DNA of 64,000 bases from Bromus sterilis. Its lineage: Eukaryota > Streptophyta > Magnoliopsida > Poales > Poaceae. The first letter of the stretch is position 1; every line of letters starts with the position of its first letter. Shown one piece after another: positions 46,335 to 59,339 of this stretch. The stretch is taken from contig OX465597.1 in the NCBI GenBank assembly GCA_950022295.1, forward strand, positions 60,251,016-60,315,015, given 5' to 3'. The notes under the pieces were generated by a model, which ran no database searches, was not told the DNA's origin, and worked only from the letters and a program-made list of their open reading frames with translations. The translations under genes and the position numbers were made by a program.

Positions 46335-47638
46335 TTATGGACGACTTGAGACCTACTCCTTGTTCATAGAATAACATCAAACCGGATCATGTTTAAAACT
46401 TTCCTACCGTGTGAGTTGCCTTGGTTGCCTTTCTTCGTCTAGGGGGACTAAGGGAGGAACAAGGTTGTGTTATATTTGCGTAAGTAGGTGGATAGCAGAC
46501 CTATGAAACGTTGTCAATGTAAGTTCTTGGATATTCCCTTACTCTAATAGATCGCTAGCCACTCCTATATGCTAGTGCGGCTACAACCTCAACCGCTACT
46601 TTTCCTTTACCGTGAGAAGTTAGTTATACCGCATTGATATATTCTCTAATAGATCCCATCCAGGCCGGATGATCAACTGAGATGGGTCCTCATCGTCCAC
46701 ACACAAGTTTAAATGATATGGGTGATGAACTCCCATATTCATAGACAAGTCGCCTCAACCATACTATCGACTATCTCATAGCTCTTACATAGACTTACTC
46801 CAGCCCGATCACTTAGTCGGGGTCTAGGGCGGGCTCAATCATACAACAAGGTGTGCACGAGACAGAGTCTCGAGAAATCGCATCGCGATGCCCCAAGCTG
46901 CGCACATCTAAGGGCCACTTGGTTTATAAAAGACCGCCAACCAGATCACAACTAATGTCTCGAAAACCCATACAAAGACATGCATGTTATAAACATACAC
47001 GCAACACACATGCCTTGTATGAACAACAGGTATCATTGCAATTCTCTACAAAGTATACATTTTATTGATAACTCTCATAGAGTGCACACAGAGATCACAA
47101 GCATGTGATCCAACATTACAACATTCAACGGAAGCAGAGTAGGTCTGAGTACATACAAACTTAACAAATGGCTTAAGAAGCCTTATTTAAACACAAAGCC
47201 CTCCATGAGGGAACCAGTCTGCTGACTGGGACTACACTAGCTTGGTCTTCAGTCGTCGAGCTCGAGGAAGAATCCACCTTCTTGGTCAGTGGGTTCATCT
47301 AAAACATAGAATAAGCAAACGTGAGTACAAAGTTGTACTCAGCAAGACTTACGTAGGAACTATACTACTCATGCACATGTATCAAGGAAAAGGAAGGTGG
47401 GGTTCATAAGCAGAAGTGCCAGCTTTGACTTGGCTAGTCCTGAACTACGAGTACCAGACTTGAGGTAAGAAGCGTACACGAGTCCACTACATATCCAACC
47501 AATTACACCACTATGGTGCCTTCCTCGACTTCCCCACGAGAAAGCACGCCATAGCACTCACGCTTATCTTGGCAACTTTTATAAGTATCCAGTTCAAGTT
47601 GTCTAATAATCAAGCTAAGCTTTCCAAGCATTCCCTTA

Positions 47639-47683
47639 ACGCGGACGCGGCTATTCGAATAGTTTTGTTAACCCTGCAGGGTT
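47639..47683. repeat. LTR inverted-repeat module (family A, truncated copy)
   Basis: CTATTCGAATAG (47651-47662) and an extended 14-bp palindrome AACCCTGCAGGGTT (47670-47683). The first repeat has lost a base on one arm. Confidence 0.8.
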
Positions 47684-50384
47684 GTACAGCTACACACACA
47701 TGATCATCAGTTACCGCCTTGTACTCGACACCGTTCAAGAAGTGTCGGCGAGGATTCTCACCACAACTGTTACCTCATAGCCGATCTAGTCCAATAAAGC
47801 CGCCTACCTGGGTTGTCTACCACTATCGTGAACCCGGCCGGTTTACCGAAGTGGACCCAGATGATGTGTGCGTGGTGCATAAGCCGGTCTCGGTTGAGCC
47901 GTTCTCTCACTTAGCAGCCAGGCCACAAACCTACCAGAACTCCGAACTACTGCGACATCTGGACATCGAAAGGGATGAGTTAGTAGGTTGAGAGGGGTCA
48001 GTGAGCCCAATGTGTGATTGTACTCTTCATCTTGGATCACCACACAAGAACTCAAACTTAGGGCGGTGTTCAACGAGACAACCCACCGTGTACTCCTACA
48101 CAGCCTCTCATCGTTCACCTTGTATTAGGGTAGATTCACCAACACATTTCCACCATCTTCCACATGATTGCTACCATCCCGACTCACATAACAGTATCAA
48201 CACTGTATCACTCTAAGCATGCAATAAGAAATAACAGTTGCAGGGGCCACATGATCTCAATCAACTCCTACATTTGCTAGGATTGTGGTTTGCTTACTAC
48301 TGTGACAAATGATAGGTCATGCAAAGGAATGGGTTCATCTATGCGGTAGAAACGTAGCATGGTAATCATCCTAAACAATGCATAAGCGAGACTGAGAGGG
48401 AAGTGGGATTTTATTGACATGATCAAATGGGGGTTTGCTTGCCTTGCTGACGAGGTTCAGGTTCAGGGTCTTCAACGAAGGGGGCAGCCTCCTGTTCCGG
48501 TTCCACTTCTATCGACAAACAACAATCAAGGGGGGGAAACATAACTACAATGCACAAACACATGGTTGAAGGTTGAAACTTGATGTACATGCTTCTGATG
48601 TGTGAGGCAATTCCATTTAAATGGAGTATATTGCAAGTGAATTGCAAATTCAAACTCCAATTTGAATTTAAACGAATTCCATATGCATTGTTCTCTCTGT
48701 TCACCCAAGTTAACTTGTTCAAACATGAAAACAAATTGCATATTAAGAATCCTTGAATTTTTCTGATAATTTTATACATATTATTTGCTATATTTGGAGT
48801 TAGGATGAATTTTCTATGAATTTCCAAAGTTTAGCACATTTTCTGCCATTTTCCTGATTTTCTTTTAAATAGAAAAAGGTTTATTGCGTCACTGTGATGT
48901 CATGCTGGAGTCAGGGGGGGTTCTGACCAGAGGGTCCCACCTGTAAGTGGGTTAAGTTAATCTGCCCGGTTAGTTTAAACTAACCCGTAGTTAGTTAGCA
49001 GCCTGGGCCCACATGTCAGTGGTCCAGGGGGGTTAGTTAGCGAGTTAAACTCGCCGACCACGTCAGCTCGCCGGCGGCTCAACGCCGGCGACCAACCGAG
49101 GCGGCGGCGACACAGGGGAGTGCGTTTCCGGGCACCAAACGATGCACTGCGACCACTGAGACGTAGCTCTTGGCGTCGCGCATCGATTGGGCCAAGTTGG
49201 GGTGGCTGGGGTGCTCGGGAGGCTTGCTGGCGACGAGTTTGGCGGCGGCACTGGCTCGGCTGCGAGCGGGATCTCGCTAGGAGGCGCTACTTGGAGCGGG
49301 TTTAGGCGGGATCGAACCAGAGGAGCACGGTGGTGAAAATGGACAAGGTGGCGAGGACGATTTCTTAGCGCAGGCTCGTCGACAACGAGCACGACGGCTC
49401 TGTACTCCGGCGACCATGGCAGATCGAGCTAGAGGAGGGGAGGGGTGCCGCGGCTTGAGGGGAAATTCTCACCAGAACTCAGGGAGCACGATGAGGCAAA
49501 TGGGAGAGGCGGGGAGGCTTCAACGGCGGCGAATGGAAGACGGCGAGCTCATGGGTCCGGCGGCGTCTCGGTGAAGATTCCGGCGACTAGAAGGCGTTGC
49601 AGCTCCTGATCGTTTGTAGAGAGACGAAGTCGACATCGAGGAGTTCGATGGACAAGGTCTTAGCAGCTAGGGTTGTCTCGGGCTGCGAGTTTCCATCGCC
49701 ATGGCCTGCGTCTGCTCTCGGGGAAGCTCATGGGAGGGAAGGAGAGGGGTGGATAGGCACTGGGAGGAGGGGGAATGGATCGGGGAGGCTTCGCGGCGTC
49801 TCCAGGACACCTAGATGGAGGCGGGGAAGCAGCTGCGTGCCCAGGGCGTCGCGGTGGCGTCGGCGGCCTCGGCATGGCCGGCACGCAGCAGTGCATGCCC
49901 CTGTTTGAGGAAGACTGGGGGATGAGTTGGGCCTCTTCGGTAAGCTCTCTCTCCCTTTTCTTTTTTTGTTTTTCTTTTCTGCAATTTGTTTTGCTGTGCT
50001 AAATAAATAGCTAGGCATTTTATTAAATGCTGAAACTTTTTATATGGCTTCACAATATATTAGACTAGCCACTTATAAAGTTTGGAACTTTTTAAAATTC
50101 AAATCATTTGAATTTTAAATCAAATAGGATTTTTTGATTAATTCCATGGTCCCGTTTGAATATTTGAAAAATCCATGAGCATGGGGTTGGTCCCACGTCA
50201 CTTGATATGTGATCACACTCATTTATAAGACTTTTCAAAAATGCAACAGGAATTGTTGGAGCAACTTTATTCCTGGCCATTTGATTTAATTCATCTGGGG
50301 GGTGTTCCTTCTCCCATTTGAGTTTGAATTTGAATTCCATTTGATTTTCTTTGATGAATGCAATGTGACTTTGATCCTAGCACA

Positions 50385-52673
50385 TTACCTAACAGAGGGT
50401 TCTGACAACTCGCCCCCACTCAAAATAATCTCGTCCCAAGATTCAAAAGTCTGCGAGAGGAAGGTGGGGTACTCGGCACGAAGACGGTCTTCTCTTTCCC
50501 ACGTGGATTCTCTCTCAGAGTGGTGTGACCATTGCACTTTCAGAAACTTAATCTTCTGACGATGAGTGATACGCTCTGCGGAATCAAGAATACGAACGAG
50601 GTACTCTCGATAAGAAAGGTCATCTTGGAGATCAAGCGTTTCATGGTCGACTTCGTGGATGGGGTCCTTGAAGCAACGCCTGAGTTGTGACACATGGAAT
50701 ACAGCATGTACTCGGGAAAGGTGCGGGGGTAGTTCAAGTTGGTAGGCAACTTCTCCACGTTTAGCAAGAATGCGGAAAGGTTCGATGTAACGTGGGGCCA
50801 ACTTTCCTTTGATACCGAAACATTGGGTTCCCTTCAGAGGAGTAACCCGAAGGTAAGCCTTCTCATCCAGATTGTAGCTCTCTTGCCTATGATGACGATC
50901 ATTGTAGCTTTTCTGACGAGACTGGGCTGCTTTCAATTGATCACGAACAATGCGAACTTGCTCTTCTGCTTCCATGACCATGTCCGGTCCAAAGAATTGT
51001 CTTTCACCGGTTTCTGACCAGTTTAGGGGTGTTCGACATCTTCGTCCATATAGGAGTTCAAAAGGAGCCATGTTCAGACTAGATTGGAAACTATTGTTAT
51101 AAGCAAATTCGGCGAATGGAAGAGACTTCTCCCAATTATTTCCGAATGAGATAACACAAGCTCTGAGCATGTCTTCAAGAATTTGGTTAACCCTTTCGAC
51201 CTGAACACTAGACTGAGGATGGAAAGCTGTACTAAAGGAGAGATGAGTTCCCATAGAATTCTGAAAGCTTCGCCAAAATCTAGATGTGAAAAGGCTACCA
51301 CGATCAGAATTGATTTCCAAAGGAACACCGTGAAGGGACACAATTCTAGAGACGTACAAGTCCGCTAACTGGCTAGCAGTTATAGACTCGCGAAAGGGAA
51401 GGAAGTGAGCAACTTTGGAAAGTCTATCTATGACAACGAAGATGGCATCATTTCCATTCTGGGTTTTTGGAAATCCGGTGATGAAGTCCATACCGACTTT
51501 GTCCCATTTCCACTCTGGAATAGGCAAAGGTTGAAGTGTACCAGAAGGTCTTTGGTGTTCTGCCTTAATGCGACGACAAACATCACATTCGGCAACAAAT
51601 CGAGCAATGTCTCTCTTCATCCTAGTCCACCAAAATCTCTGGCGTAGATCTCGGTACATTTTTGTGCTACCGGGATGAATCGAGAGGGGTGTATCATGGG
51701 CAACTATGATTTGATCCTCAAGAGTTGGTTTCGCCACCAAGGTAGAAAGATAGCCATGAGGAACAATCTCAAGGTTGAGCTTGCGAAATTCCTCATGAAG
51801 AAGTGGTTGACACTGTTGTAACATGAGGTTGTTACAATACGACTTACGACTTAGTGCATCAGCCATGACATTGGCTTTGCCTGGGGTGTAAGAAATTCCT
51901 ACGCCGTAATATTTTATCAACTCAATCCAGCGTCTTTGCCTGAGATTAAGATCTGGTTGGGTGAAAATGTATTTGAGGCTTTGGTGGTCGGAATAGATCT
52001 TACAAAGATTACCAAGGAGGTAATGTCGCCAAGTTGTCAGGGCATGAACTACGGCAGCGAGTTCAAGATCGTGGGTAGGATAGTTCTCTTCATGTGGGCG
52101 CAACTGGCGTGAAGCATAATCTACCACATGTCTATCTTGCATAAGTATGCATCCTAACCCTTGCCGTGATGCGTCACAAAAGATCTTGAAATCCTTTTTG
52201 GTGTCTGGAGGCGCAAGTACGGGTGCAGAAGTCAATCTTCTTTTTAGCTCTTGAAAGCTTTCCTCGCACTTGGGACTCCATAGGAATTTCTTATCTTTCT
52301 TGAGGAGTTCTGTTAGAGGCTTTGCAACTTTAGAAGAGTTCTCGACGAAGCGACGACAATAGCTGGCTAGGCCAAGAAAACTCCTAACTTGCTTAACCGA
52401 TTCAGGTGGAGTCCAGTCAAGGACGGCCTGAACTCTCTCGGGATTCACAGCAATGCCTTTTCGCAGAAATCACGTGGCCTAAGTAGGTCACTTCTGGTAG
52501 CCAAAATTCACACTTGGAGAATTTAGCATACAGGCGATGCTCTCTAAGTTTCATCAATACCAGCCTTAGATGTTCGGCATGTTCTTCTTCGTTCTTCGAG
52601 TAGATGAGAATGTCATCGAGATAAACTACAACAAATTTATCTAGGTACTCCATGAAGATCGAATTCATCATGC
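50385..52673 (-). pseudogene. Family A pol fragment: RT C-terminus, RNase H, integrase, chromodomain-like tail
   Basis: A single open stretch of 687 codons (52448 to 50385) covers the end of RT, RNase H (FCDASRQGLGCILMQDRHVV), integrase (AECDVCRRIK, MDFITGFP, INSDRGSLFTS, QVERVNQILEDML) and the chromodomain-like tail. Upstream, one extra C near 52459 shifts the frame (ISAK-RHCC where the other copy has ISAK-GIAV); the RT part with YLDD lies in that shifted frame. Relative to the copy at 18485 it lacks 52 codons between RNase H and integrase (IIVA joins HDTPLS directly). It has fewer stops than the 14-kb element but is incomplete. Confidence 0.85.
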
Positions 52674-53665
52674 ACCTCTCTCTCTCCTCTCTCCAGCCCC
52701 GTCGCCAGCCCGAGGGGCCTCCGCGCCGCCCGCCGACGTCCGAAGCCGCGCAACCGCCGACCATCTCTCCTCTCTCCTCCACGCCTCCTCCTCTCCCTCT
52801 CCTCCCTGCTAACTCTCCCTCACGTCCTCTCTGTCCCTCCACAGGACGGCCGCCACCGCCATTGGCAGGCTCGTGCAGCTCCAACCGAGGCGCCCTGGCC
52901 GGCGTGCTTTCGAGCCTCCCAACGGGCCGCCGCCACCTGCTAGATCCGGCGGGCGCCATCCGGATCCGCCCCTCTCCGGCCTTCGGCGACCTGTCCCGCC
53001 ACCACCGCTGGCCGCTCCTCGCCGAAAGCTGTGCCGGCGCATCTACCGTTTGAGGTCGGGACGAGGAGGTCCCGTGCGCCTCCAACCACCGTGTGGGCCG
53101 GCTCCACCCCGCGGCCCAGCAAGCGCCCGAGGCCCAGCCGGCGCCTGCAGCCCAGCCGCATTCCTCTGGCCAGATGGGCTCGGCCCAAGGGGTGAGGCCG
53201 CCCTCCCCTTTTTTCCTGTTATTTACTCCTTTTCTTTTTTTACTAAGTCTGGTATTATTATGTTGCTGATGCTGTTTTGCGTTGAAGTTTGCGAGTAAAC
53301 CGTAGCTCGGATCACGTTGCGCCCAAAAGGAAAATTGTTTAGAATTGTGTGTACTTCAATTCATCTTTTGTGAGCATGTTTGCATTCATTATCCTGTGGA
53401 TGCATTGCTCTAACGTGTGCTACCTGATGTTGGCAGATTGTGTTCCAAACTTGTTTTGCTTGTATCTTTTTAACTGTAACTCCGTTTGGAGTGTTCTTTA
53501 TACGTAACTTGATTAGAATTTCATGTACTTTGTGTTTATGCTATTGTTTTCTGTTGTTAACCAACCTAAAATATGGTTTAGGGCAGAAAAGTACCAAATA
53601 CTTTAATTGTCGTGGGGTACTTAGTGTATGCCATGTTTAGTTTGTGCCTCACTTAAATTGACTAG
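52674..53665. mobile_element. GC-rich to AT-rich fragment, probably another LTR piece
   Basis: Starts with CT-rich repeats, passes through a very GC-rich part (to about 53200), a pyrimidine run and an AT-rich part with TGTAACTCCGTTTGGAG at about 53476. This composition profile is like the LTRs around it, but no termini are visible and nothing codes for a recognisable protein. ORFs through the GC-rich part are compositional. Confidence 0.4.
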
Positions 53666-54450
53666 TGTGGCACCCCGGCTCAGAGGACCAGAATGCCTCG
53701 TGCATCAGCCCAGAGATTAAGTCTTCTGGAGCACGACACTGATTGATATAGAACTGAACAACTTTCTATTACCGAAGATAGGGGTACACGAGGTCTATTA
53801 CAATGCTAGCGGAGACACAGCTTGCTCCTCAGGCTAGCCTCAGCTCTACACCAAGCAGCAGCATAACTCTAGCAGCGGAATATCGACGGCAGCGGAACAA
53901 TAACGGTGATGATGAACTCCAATCCACAGGGACACTGGCTGGGACACCTCCTAGCTCGCAAACACCGGGAACGTCGTCCTACGCATCCAAAGCACGGCCT
54001 GCAAATCTGGCATAAGACGCCAGGTCAGTACATTGAATGTACTTGCAAGCTCACAACAACCATGCAACAAGGAAAAAAAAACATGGCAACAGGTTAAAGT
54101 ATATTAATGAATTAAACAGGTGAGCAGCAATATCATGCAAGCAGATAATCATCAAGCATATTAACAGCATTAAGACTAATGTACACACAATGGACCCCAC
54201 ATGATCGTCGCATGATCACGTGGCTTACCTCGGAGTCCTTACAGACTCAAGCACCGGGTCACTTCGTGAGCAAACACTTCCACGGGTCGTCGCATGATCG
54301 CACGGGTCATCGCATGACCATTCAACGGGTTAGGTGTCCTTCGTTACCACCCAACCAATCCACTCATCGCATGACCATCCACTTACCACAAACTTACCAC
54401 CGACTCAAGTTGATCATAAGGTGTGACCTAGTACGAACTGTGTCCCATGA

Positions 54451-54492
54451 CCGAGGACGCGACTATTCGAATAGATTTTGACTCTGCAGAGT
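54451..54492. repeat. LTR inverted-repeat module (family C, 3' LTR)
   Basis: CTATTCGAATAG (54463-54474) and ACTCTGCAGAGT (54481-54492). The second differs from CCCTGCAGGG at paired positions. The first repeat (CCGAGGACGCG) is poorly paired here. Confidence 0.8.
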
Positions 54493-55687
54493 TTGTGCAC
54501 TTTACCCACACTATGGAGTTCTTCCTCCATCCAGCACCCCGGTACTTGTCCCACAGGATCCTTGGAACTCGCACCACAGGAGTGAACTAGGACTCTCCAA
54601 CGAGACCGATATACCGAGTGTCCCTCTTACCGTATCACCGACATTCCGTCTTGGGTAGCCCTGTGGTTAGGTGTCCACGTTACCACCAGAACCACTCGAC
54701 CACCTTGTGGCAAATACTGTCCCAACGGGGACTGAGCTCATAACAACACTGGCTGTCAAGGTTATCACCACCTACCGGGCTAGGGTAGCGTGTGTGCATA
54801 ACCTCCCCTAGATGGTGATACAAATAAGAGAACCCACCGGCAAACCGAATCAAGGCCCGCCCATACAGGAAAATGTCGCTGCACGGTTAAGCCCGGTTCG
54901 GTGGCACCTGATCAACTTGTTACGAAGAATATCTCCAATAGCGAACACAAGCATCAGGTGCAACATGAGTATCAGATCATAACAATGCATAGCATATTAA
55001 CATGATAGTTTCAGATATGATCAAGCACATTTTAGATGGTGAACTTATCCGTGTTACAAAGATTAATTTATTAACATGGCAACATTATGAATGCAGTTGA
55101 ACATAACTTAGGCATAGCATGAACAGGTGTAACATGAGCAACTTAACATGGTGTTGGTATGTGGTGGTTACGATGATGCAGAGTATAACATGGCAATGAT
55201 ATGATCCAAAGAATAGCATGGATGTAACATGATCAAGGCATGGCATAGTAGTAGCATATACTAGGAGAGCATGATAACATCAATCATATCATAGCATGGC
55301 AATGATAACATCAAACATAAAACGGCACATGATCATGATCACCAATGTAAGCATATCATTGTAAAGAAATTTGAAAAGCACGTCAAAGCTTTGCAAAGGT
55401 GCAAAGGGTATTGTGGCTTTCCTTTCACCAGAGGAGTGTGGAACACTCCCGGATCTTCAACACAAGAAGAACCCTGCAAAATATTTCATAAAAAAGCAAC
55501 GGGCAAAAGGTCAAACGCCATTTTTGCTTTACCAGCAAATAACAACATAAAAACATGGCATGAGACCTATGCCAAACTGAAGAGGAGTTCGATATGAAGA
55601 CAACGCAAAAAGAATCACCGCGTTTGGACATACGGTTGCGGAGATATTCGCGAAACGGTGTGGGGGATGTTTTTTTTTTGGAGAAAA

Positions 55688-55835
55688 TACGCTTTCGATA
55701 AGTGAAAGCGTACTTTGGGCTGCTTGTGGAGGAAAGTACGCTTCCCTGAAGGGAAAATGTATTTTGGTTGCGGTGCTGCTTGAGTACGCCTTTCAGTGAG
55801 GAAAACATGTTCTCGTGGATACGCTTCCTTTGAGC
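55688..55835. repeat. Short hairpin series starting TACGCTTTC in LTR C
   Basis: Units begin TACGC at about 55688, 55737, 55785 and 55819. The first folds as ACGCTTTC/GAAAGCGT and the second as TTCCCT/AGGGAA; the third and fourth are weak. Confidence 0.5.
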
Positions 55836-57905
55836 GAGACGGGCCCGTGGCCACTGGTCGACAGGTGGGACCCACCTGGCAACCTCTCCTTCTCTCTCTC
55901 CTCCCCTGCCTTTCTTCTACCTCCGCGACGCTGAAACAAGGGAGCGGCCTCGGCCACGCGTGGCGCCGGCGAGGGGCGAAGCGGAGGCTGGCCGCGTCGG
56001 GGGGGGGGTGCGGCTCACCCGACACTGCCTCCGGCAGCTGCAACGCCACGCGGGGTGACCAACAGCAGAGACGCCGCGGCGGGGCGCGACGGCAGTGGCC
56101 GTGGCCAGCGCAGGCTGGGCCGGCTGCGGGGTCCGGGCCGGAGGAGACGCGGGCACCAGGGGTGCTGCTGCAAGGGGATGGCTCCGGGCGCGGCTAGGAG
56201 GAGGGGGAGGGCCCGCGCTGCTCAAATTTTGGAGGAGGGTAGCGGCGGCCGTGGAGGTTAGAGGCGGCGGAGGAGAAGCGTCGGCTTCAAATTGGAAGAA
56301 GGGAAGTGGGCTAGGAGGGGTGGAGAGGAGCTGGGCATGCTCTGAAGTGCTCGGGGCACAGCCATATTATAGGGGGAGGTGGAATCCGAGCTCCGGGCCG
56401 CGACAATGGCGGGCGGCCACGGCGTGCGGGTGAACAGAGGGCCTGAGGGCGACGGGACGTGGTGTTGTGGAGCTAGCGTGCGCGGCAAAGACGTGCGGCG
56501 CGGTGGGACAACAAGAAAAGGACGCTTGCACACTGTGGCTCGACGGGGACATGACCAGCACGCGGAGAGCGCGGCCAGAGCACGCCAATGGCGTGGCCAC
56601 CAAGATATGGATAAGTTTCTTCATGGCCAAGGCTGTCCAGGGGAGGCTCCTTCGAGTGGTGATCACAGTGATGGGCCTGTATGGCCACATGGGCTACTGT
56701 GGTGAGCTCTATCTCATCCTGAAGTTTGATACATCAAACTTTGAGCAGAAGCAAATCTCACATGGGGTGGATTTGGGTAGGACCAAGATGTCTTCTGGGC
56801 TAGGGGTACAAGGGACAAGGCTTCTGTGGAGTTTGGGGTCAAACAAAACAATGTACATGGTACTTGCTTTGTAAATGGCATCATGAGGCAGAAGGTGTTT
56901 GTAATGTGGCATGGCTTGTACATAGCTCCCCTAAGCATGATATTTTTCAGAGCTCAATCAGACATTAGGATGAGTATTTATGCCAAGTTTCACATCATTT
57001 GGAGCAATATTTTTGGTACTTCCTTTGTAAAGCACCAAATAGGTCAGAATGGTGTTGGTGAGGCTAGCATCACATAGGATATTGGAATTGGCTGAAAATT
57101 GGCATAGCTTGGTTATTTGGCATGGTGCACATGTGTATAAAATTTCATAGTCATTGGACACACATAGATAGCACTTGCTTCACAATGTGGCCCACTGACC
57201 AGAAACTTCAACTTGACAATGCACTCACATGGTAATGGGATTTGGCTTACATCTGGTTTGGTGGAGTCATTTGGTGGTAGGATCATGCTCAAAAAGTTTC
57301 AAGGCAAATGGGATCCCCTATCATGCACTTGCTTCATAATGCCCCTTTGCTGCACCCAAACCTTGGGAATTTATTGTGGGAGTTTGGCTAAGCAAATAGT
57401 GGTGGAATTTGGTGGAGATCAATTAGATGATCATATGAGATTGCGCAAAAAGTTTCACCAGCAATGGATCAAGATAAGTGGCACTCCCTTCACAAAGCTC
57501 CATTCTGCCCCCACAGACAAATGAATTTTTCTAGAGGAAAAATCCACTTGGGCTATGATTTTTTTTTGGAGAATTTGGCAAGATATCATGTCAATGACAT
57601 GTGGGAATTATTTGGGGATTTATGGAGCAACATAAATAGGGGTTGCTTCACAAACCTCAAATAATAGGAATATCCCTTTTATTGGAAAAAGGAATATAAG
57701 GCTAGAATAAAACAGTGGCTTTGATGAAATGGGTCCATGGAATGACATGGGAAAGTCTTGGATTCAAGGTCCACTTGAGCATGGAAAGAAAATATGCTCA
57801 AGTTTCAAGTCCAACGAGGTGCTCAATCAAATCCAATAGCAAATCCAGAAATAAACCAGAAAAGTTTTTGGAAAAAGATAGTTCCAAAATCCAGGGTGTC
57901 ACAAA

Positions 57906-57916
57906 CCTACCCCCTT
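57906..57916 (-). other. Polypurine tract of family C
   Basis: Plus strand CCTACCCCCTT two bases inside the left LTR, so AAGGGGGTAGG on the sense strand. Confidence 0.75.
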
Positions 57917-59339
57917 AGAAAAATCTCGTCCTCGAGATTTGGTTGCTCAGGGAACCATCGCAAACTTATCTTCCTTCGGAAACTTGCTTCTTCTCGGATT
58001 TCGTTTTATCGCATACTGTTCCCATAGTAGCATCCAATATATCTCTGCTGAGGGGGTTTACTTCACCTGATCTGTAGCTCTGACAGAATGTTCTTCCTTG
58101 ATATCTCACATCCTTTCCTGCTGATTTCCATCCTCATCTCTTCTGGCTTGTATGGTAACAGGACGTCTTGTCATAGGCTGAATGCTGACGATACCCATAC
58201 TGTGTCTGGTGTACCTCGGGCGTCATTCGTGGTATGGTCTTGAATCATTTGCATTGACTTCTTCGACAAGAGCTTGGCCTTCACCGGTAGTTGGTATCTC
58301 AAAATGTTTCCTATCGGGACTTCAACTGACGGCACGTGGGGTTGCCTCTTAATTCTTTTGGCCTGTCCACCCTGCTCAAGGATTCGGAGCGGGGCACAAA
58401 TTCTGAACATTTACTCACGCTGAGGTTTACCTGACTTGACTGCTCATTCCGGGTGGCGATGGGTCCTGATATGCTTCAATCCGGTTCTTGTATTTAAAAT
58501 GCCGGGCTGAGCGGGTGACCTTCAATGAAGTAGACTGGGGTATCTTGGCAAGACGGACGATTCTGAACTTGAGTAACTGCTCAGGCGAACTGGATTGGTA
58601 CACGGTCCTTAGCCCATAGTGAATGAGCTTTATTGGTGGTAGATATCCACGGTGGTCCACATGACTTCAACTGATCGCGGCAAATTTGACTTGAGGTCCA
58701 TGCGATTCATTCTGTCCAACGCGTCGGGCTGGAGAGTTGCATATCTCTGACAACTTGCGAGGTGCCACGCTTGCTCAGATTGCAGCAAGGTTTGACATCT
58801 GCCATGTGTGTTTGTCCTGGATCTTGCCTCTGCGGCAATCACCTTTCTTGTACTGGCTTTTATTTAGTCAGGGTTCTTTTCTTCTTGCATCATGGCTTAT
58901 TGTTCTGCCGCAATCTTTGAGATAGACGGGTTACCTTCACCTTTTGTCTCTTGTTTCATCCTGATAACCTTGGTTGCAATGAACGGGGTCTCCAAATTAT
59001 TCTGCTTTGGGGCCTTGTGGGTCGTGAGGAGCTGACCTTCATAACGGGAGCAGGATTCAATGCTCCTTGCTTCCTTTCTTCAGGGTGTTTCTTCACGACT
59101 TTTTCAGTCTCTCTTCCAGGCTGAGAGGTGTATCCGCCTCTTCTACTGACTTGTTTCCCGAGAATTGCGGTTCTTCACCGATGTTCATATGCATAACTCT
59201 TCCTTGATTGCAAGCATGGTGGTATCCACACCGGGGTAGCTTGCATACTTGAGAAGGATGCCCATAAGATGTGCGGGTCCTGACGATGCTGAAATCTTCA
59301 CTGTCCTGCATGGCTGGATTTCTGACAATACTGTTGCAG

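Larger units (their letters stand above)
42571..46652 (+). mobile_element. Truncated LTR of family B, plus orientation
   Basis: Begins TGTAACAGCCCAAGAGC and has an AT-rich head, a GC-rich core (43080-44330), a tRNA-like segment (44336-44402), an acidic short-ORF segment (45400-45500) and the inverted-repeat module in reverse (46295-46334). This is the same order as families A and E but on the opposite strand. The 3' end is missing: at 46652/46653 the sequence switches to the interior of a family A LTR. No internal region or second LTR is present. Confidence 0.7.
46653..52673 (-). mobile_element. Family A retrotransposon, truncated at both ends
   Basis: The 3' LTR (46653-50407) lacks its first 134 or so bases compared with the solo LTR and ends GTTCTGACA. 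The PPT follows (about 50411-50421). Pol runs on the minus strand until the RT motif MMNSIFMEYL, where at 52673/52674 the sequence changes abruptly to an unrelated GC-rich block. The remaining RT, protease, gag, accessory ORF, PBS and 5' LTR are missing. Confidence 0.9.
53666..57903 (-). repeat. 3' LTR of family C
   Basis: 4238 bp. It contains the inverted-repeat module (54451-54492), repeated TCGCATGACC phrases (about 54205-54390), a hairpin series (55688-55835) and a GC-rich core (55900-56600). Confidence 0.9.

Noticed and set aside
50385..52448. A 687-codon ORF as a host gene
   Set aside because: RNase H, integrase and chromodomain-like motifs, the adjacent PPT and the LTR show it is retrotransposon pol.
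55616..56700. Several ORFs of about 100-145 aa in the LTR C core
   Set aside because: GC-rich LTR sequence, both strands open, no domain.
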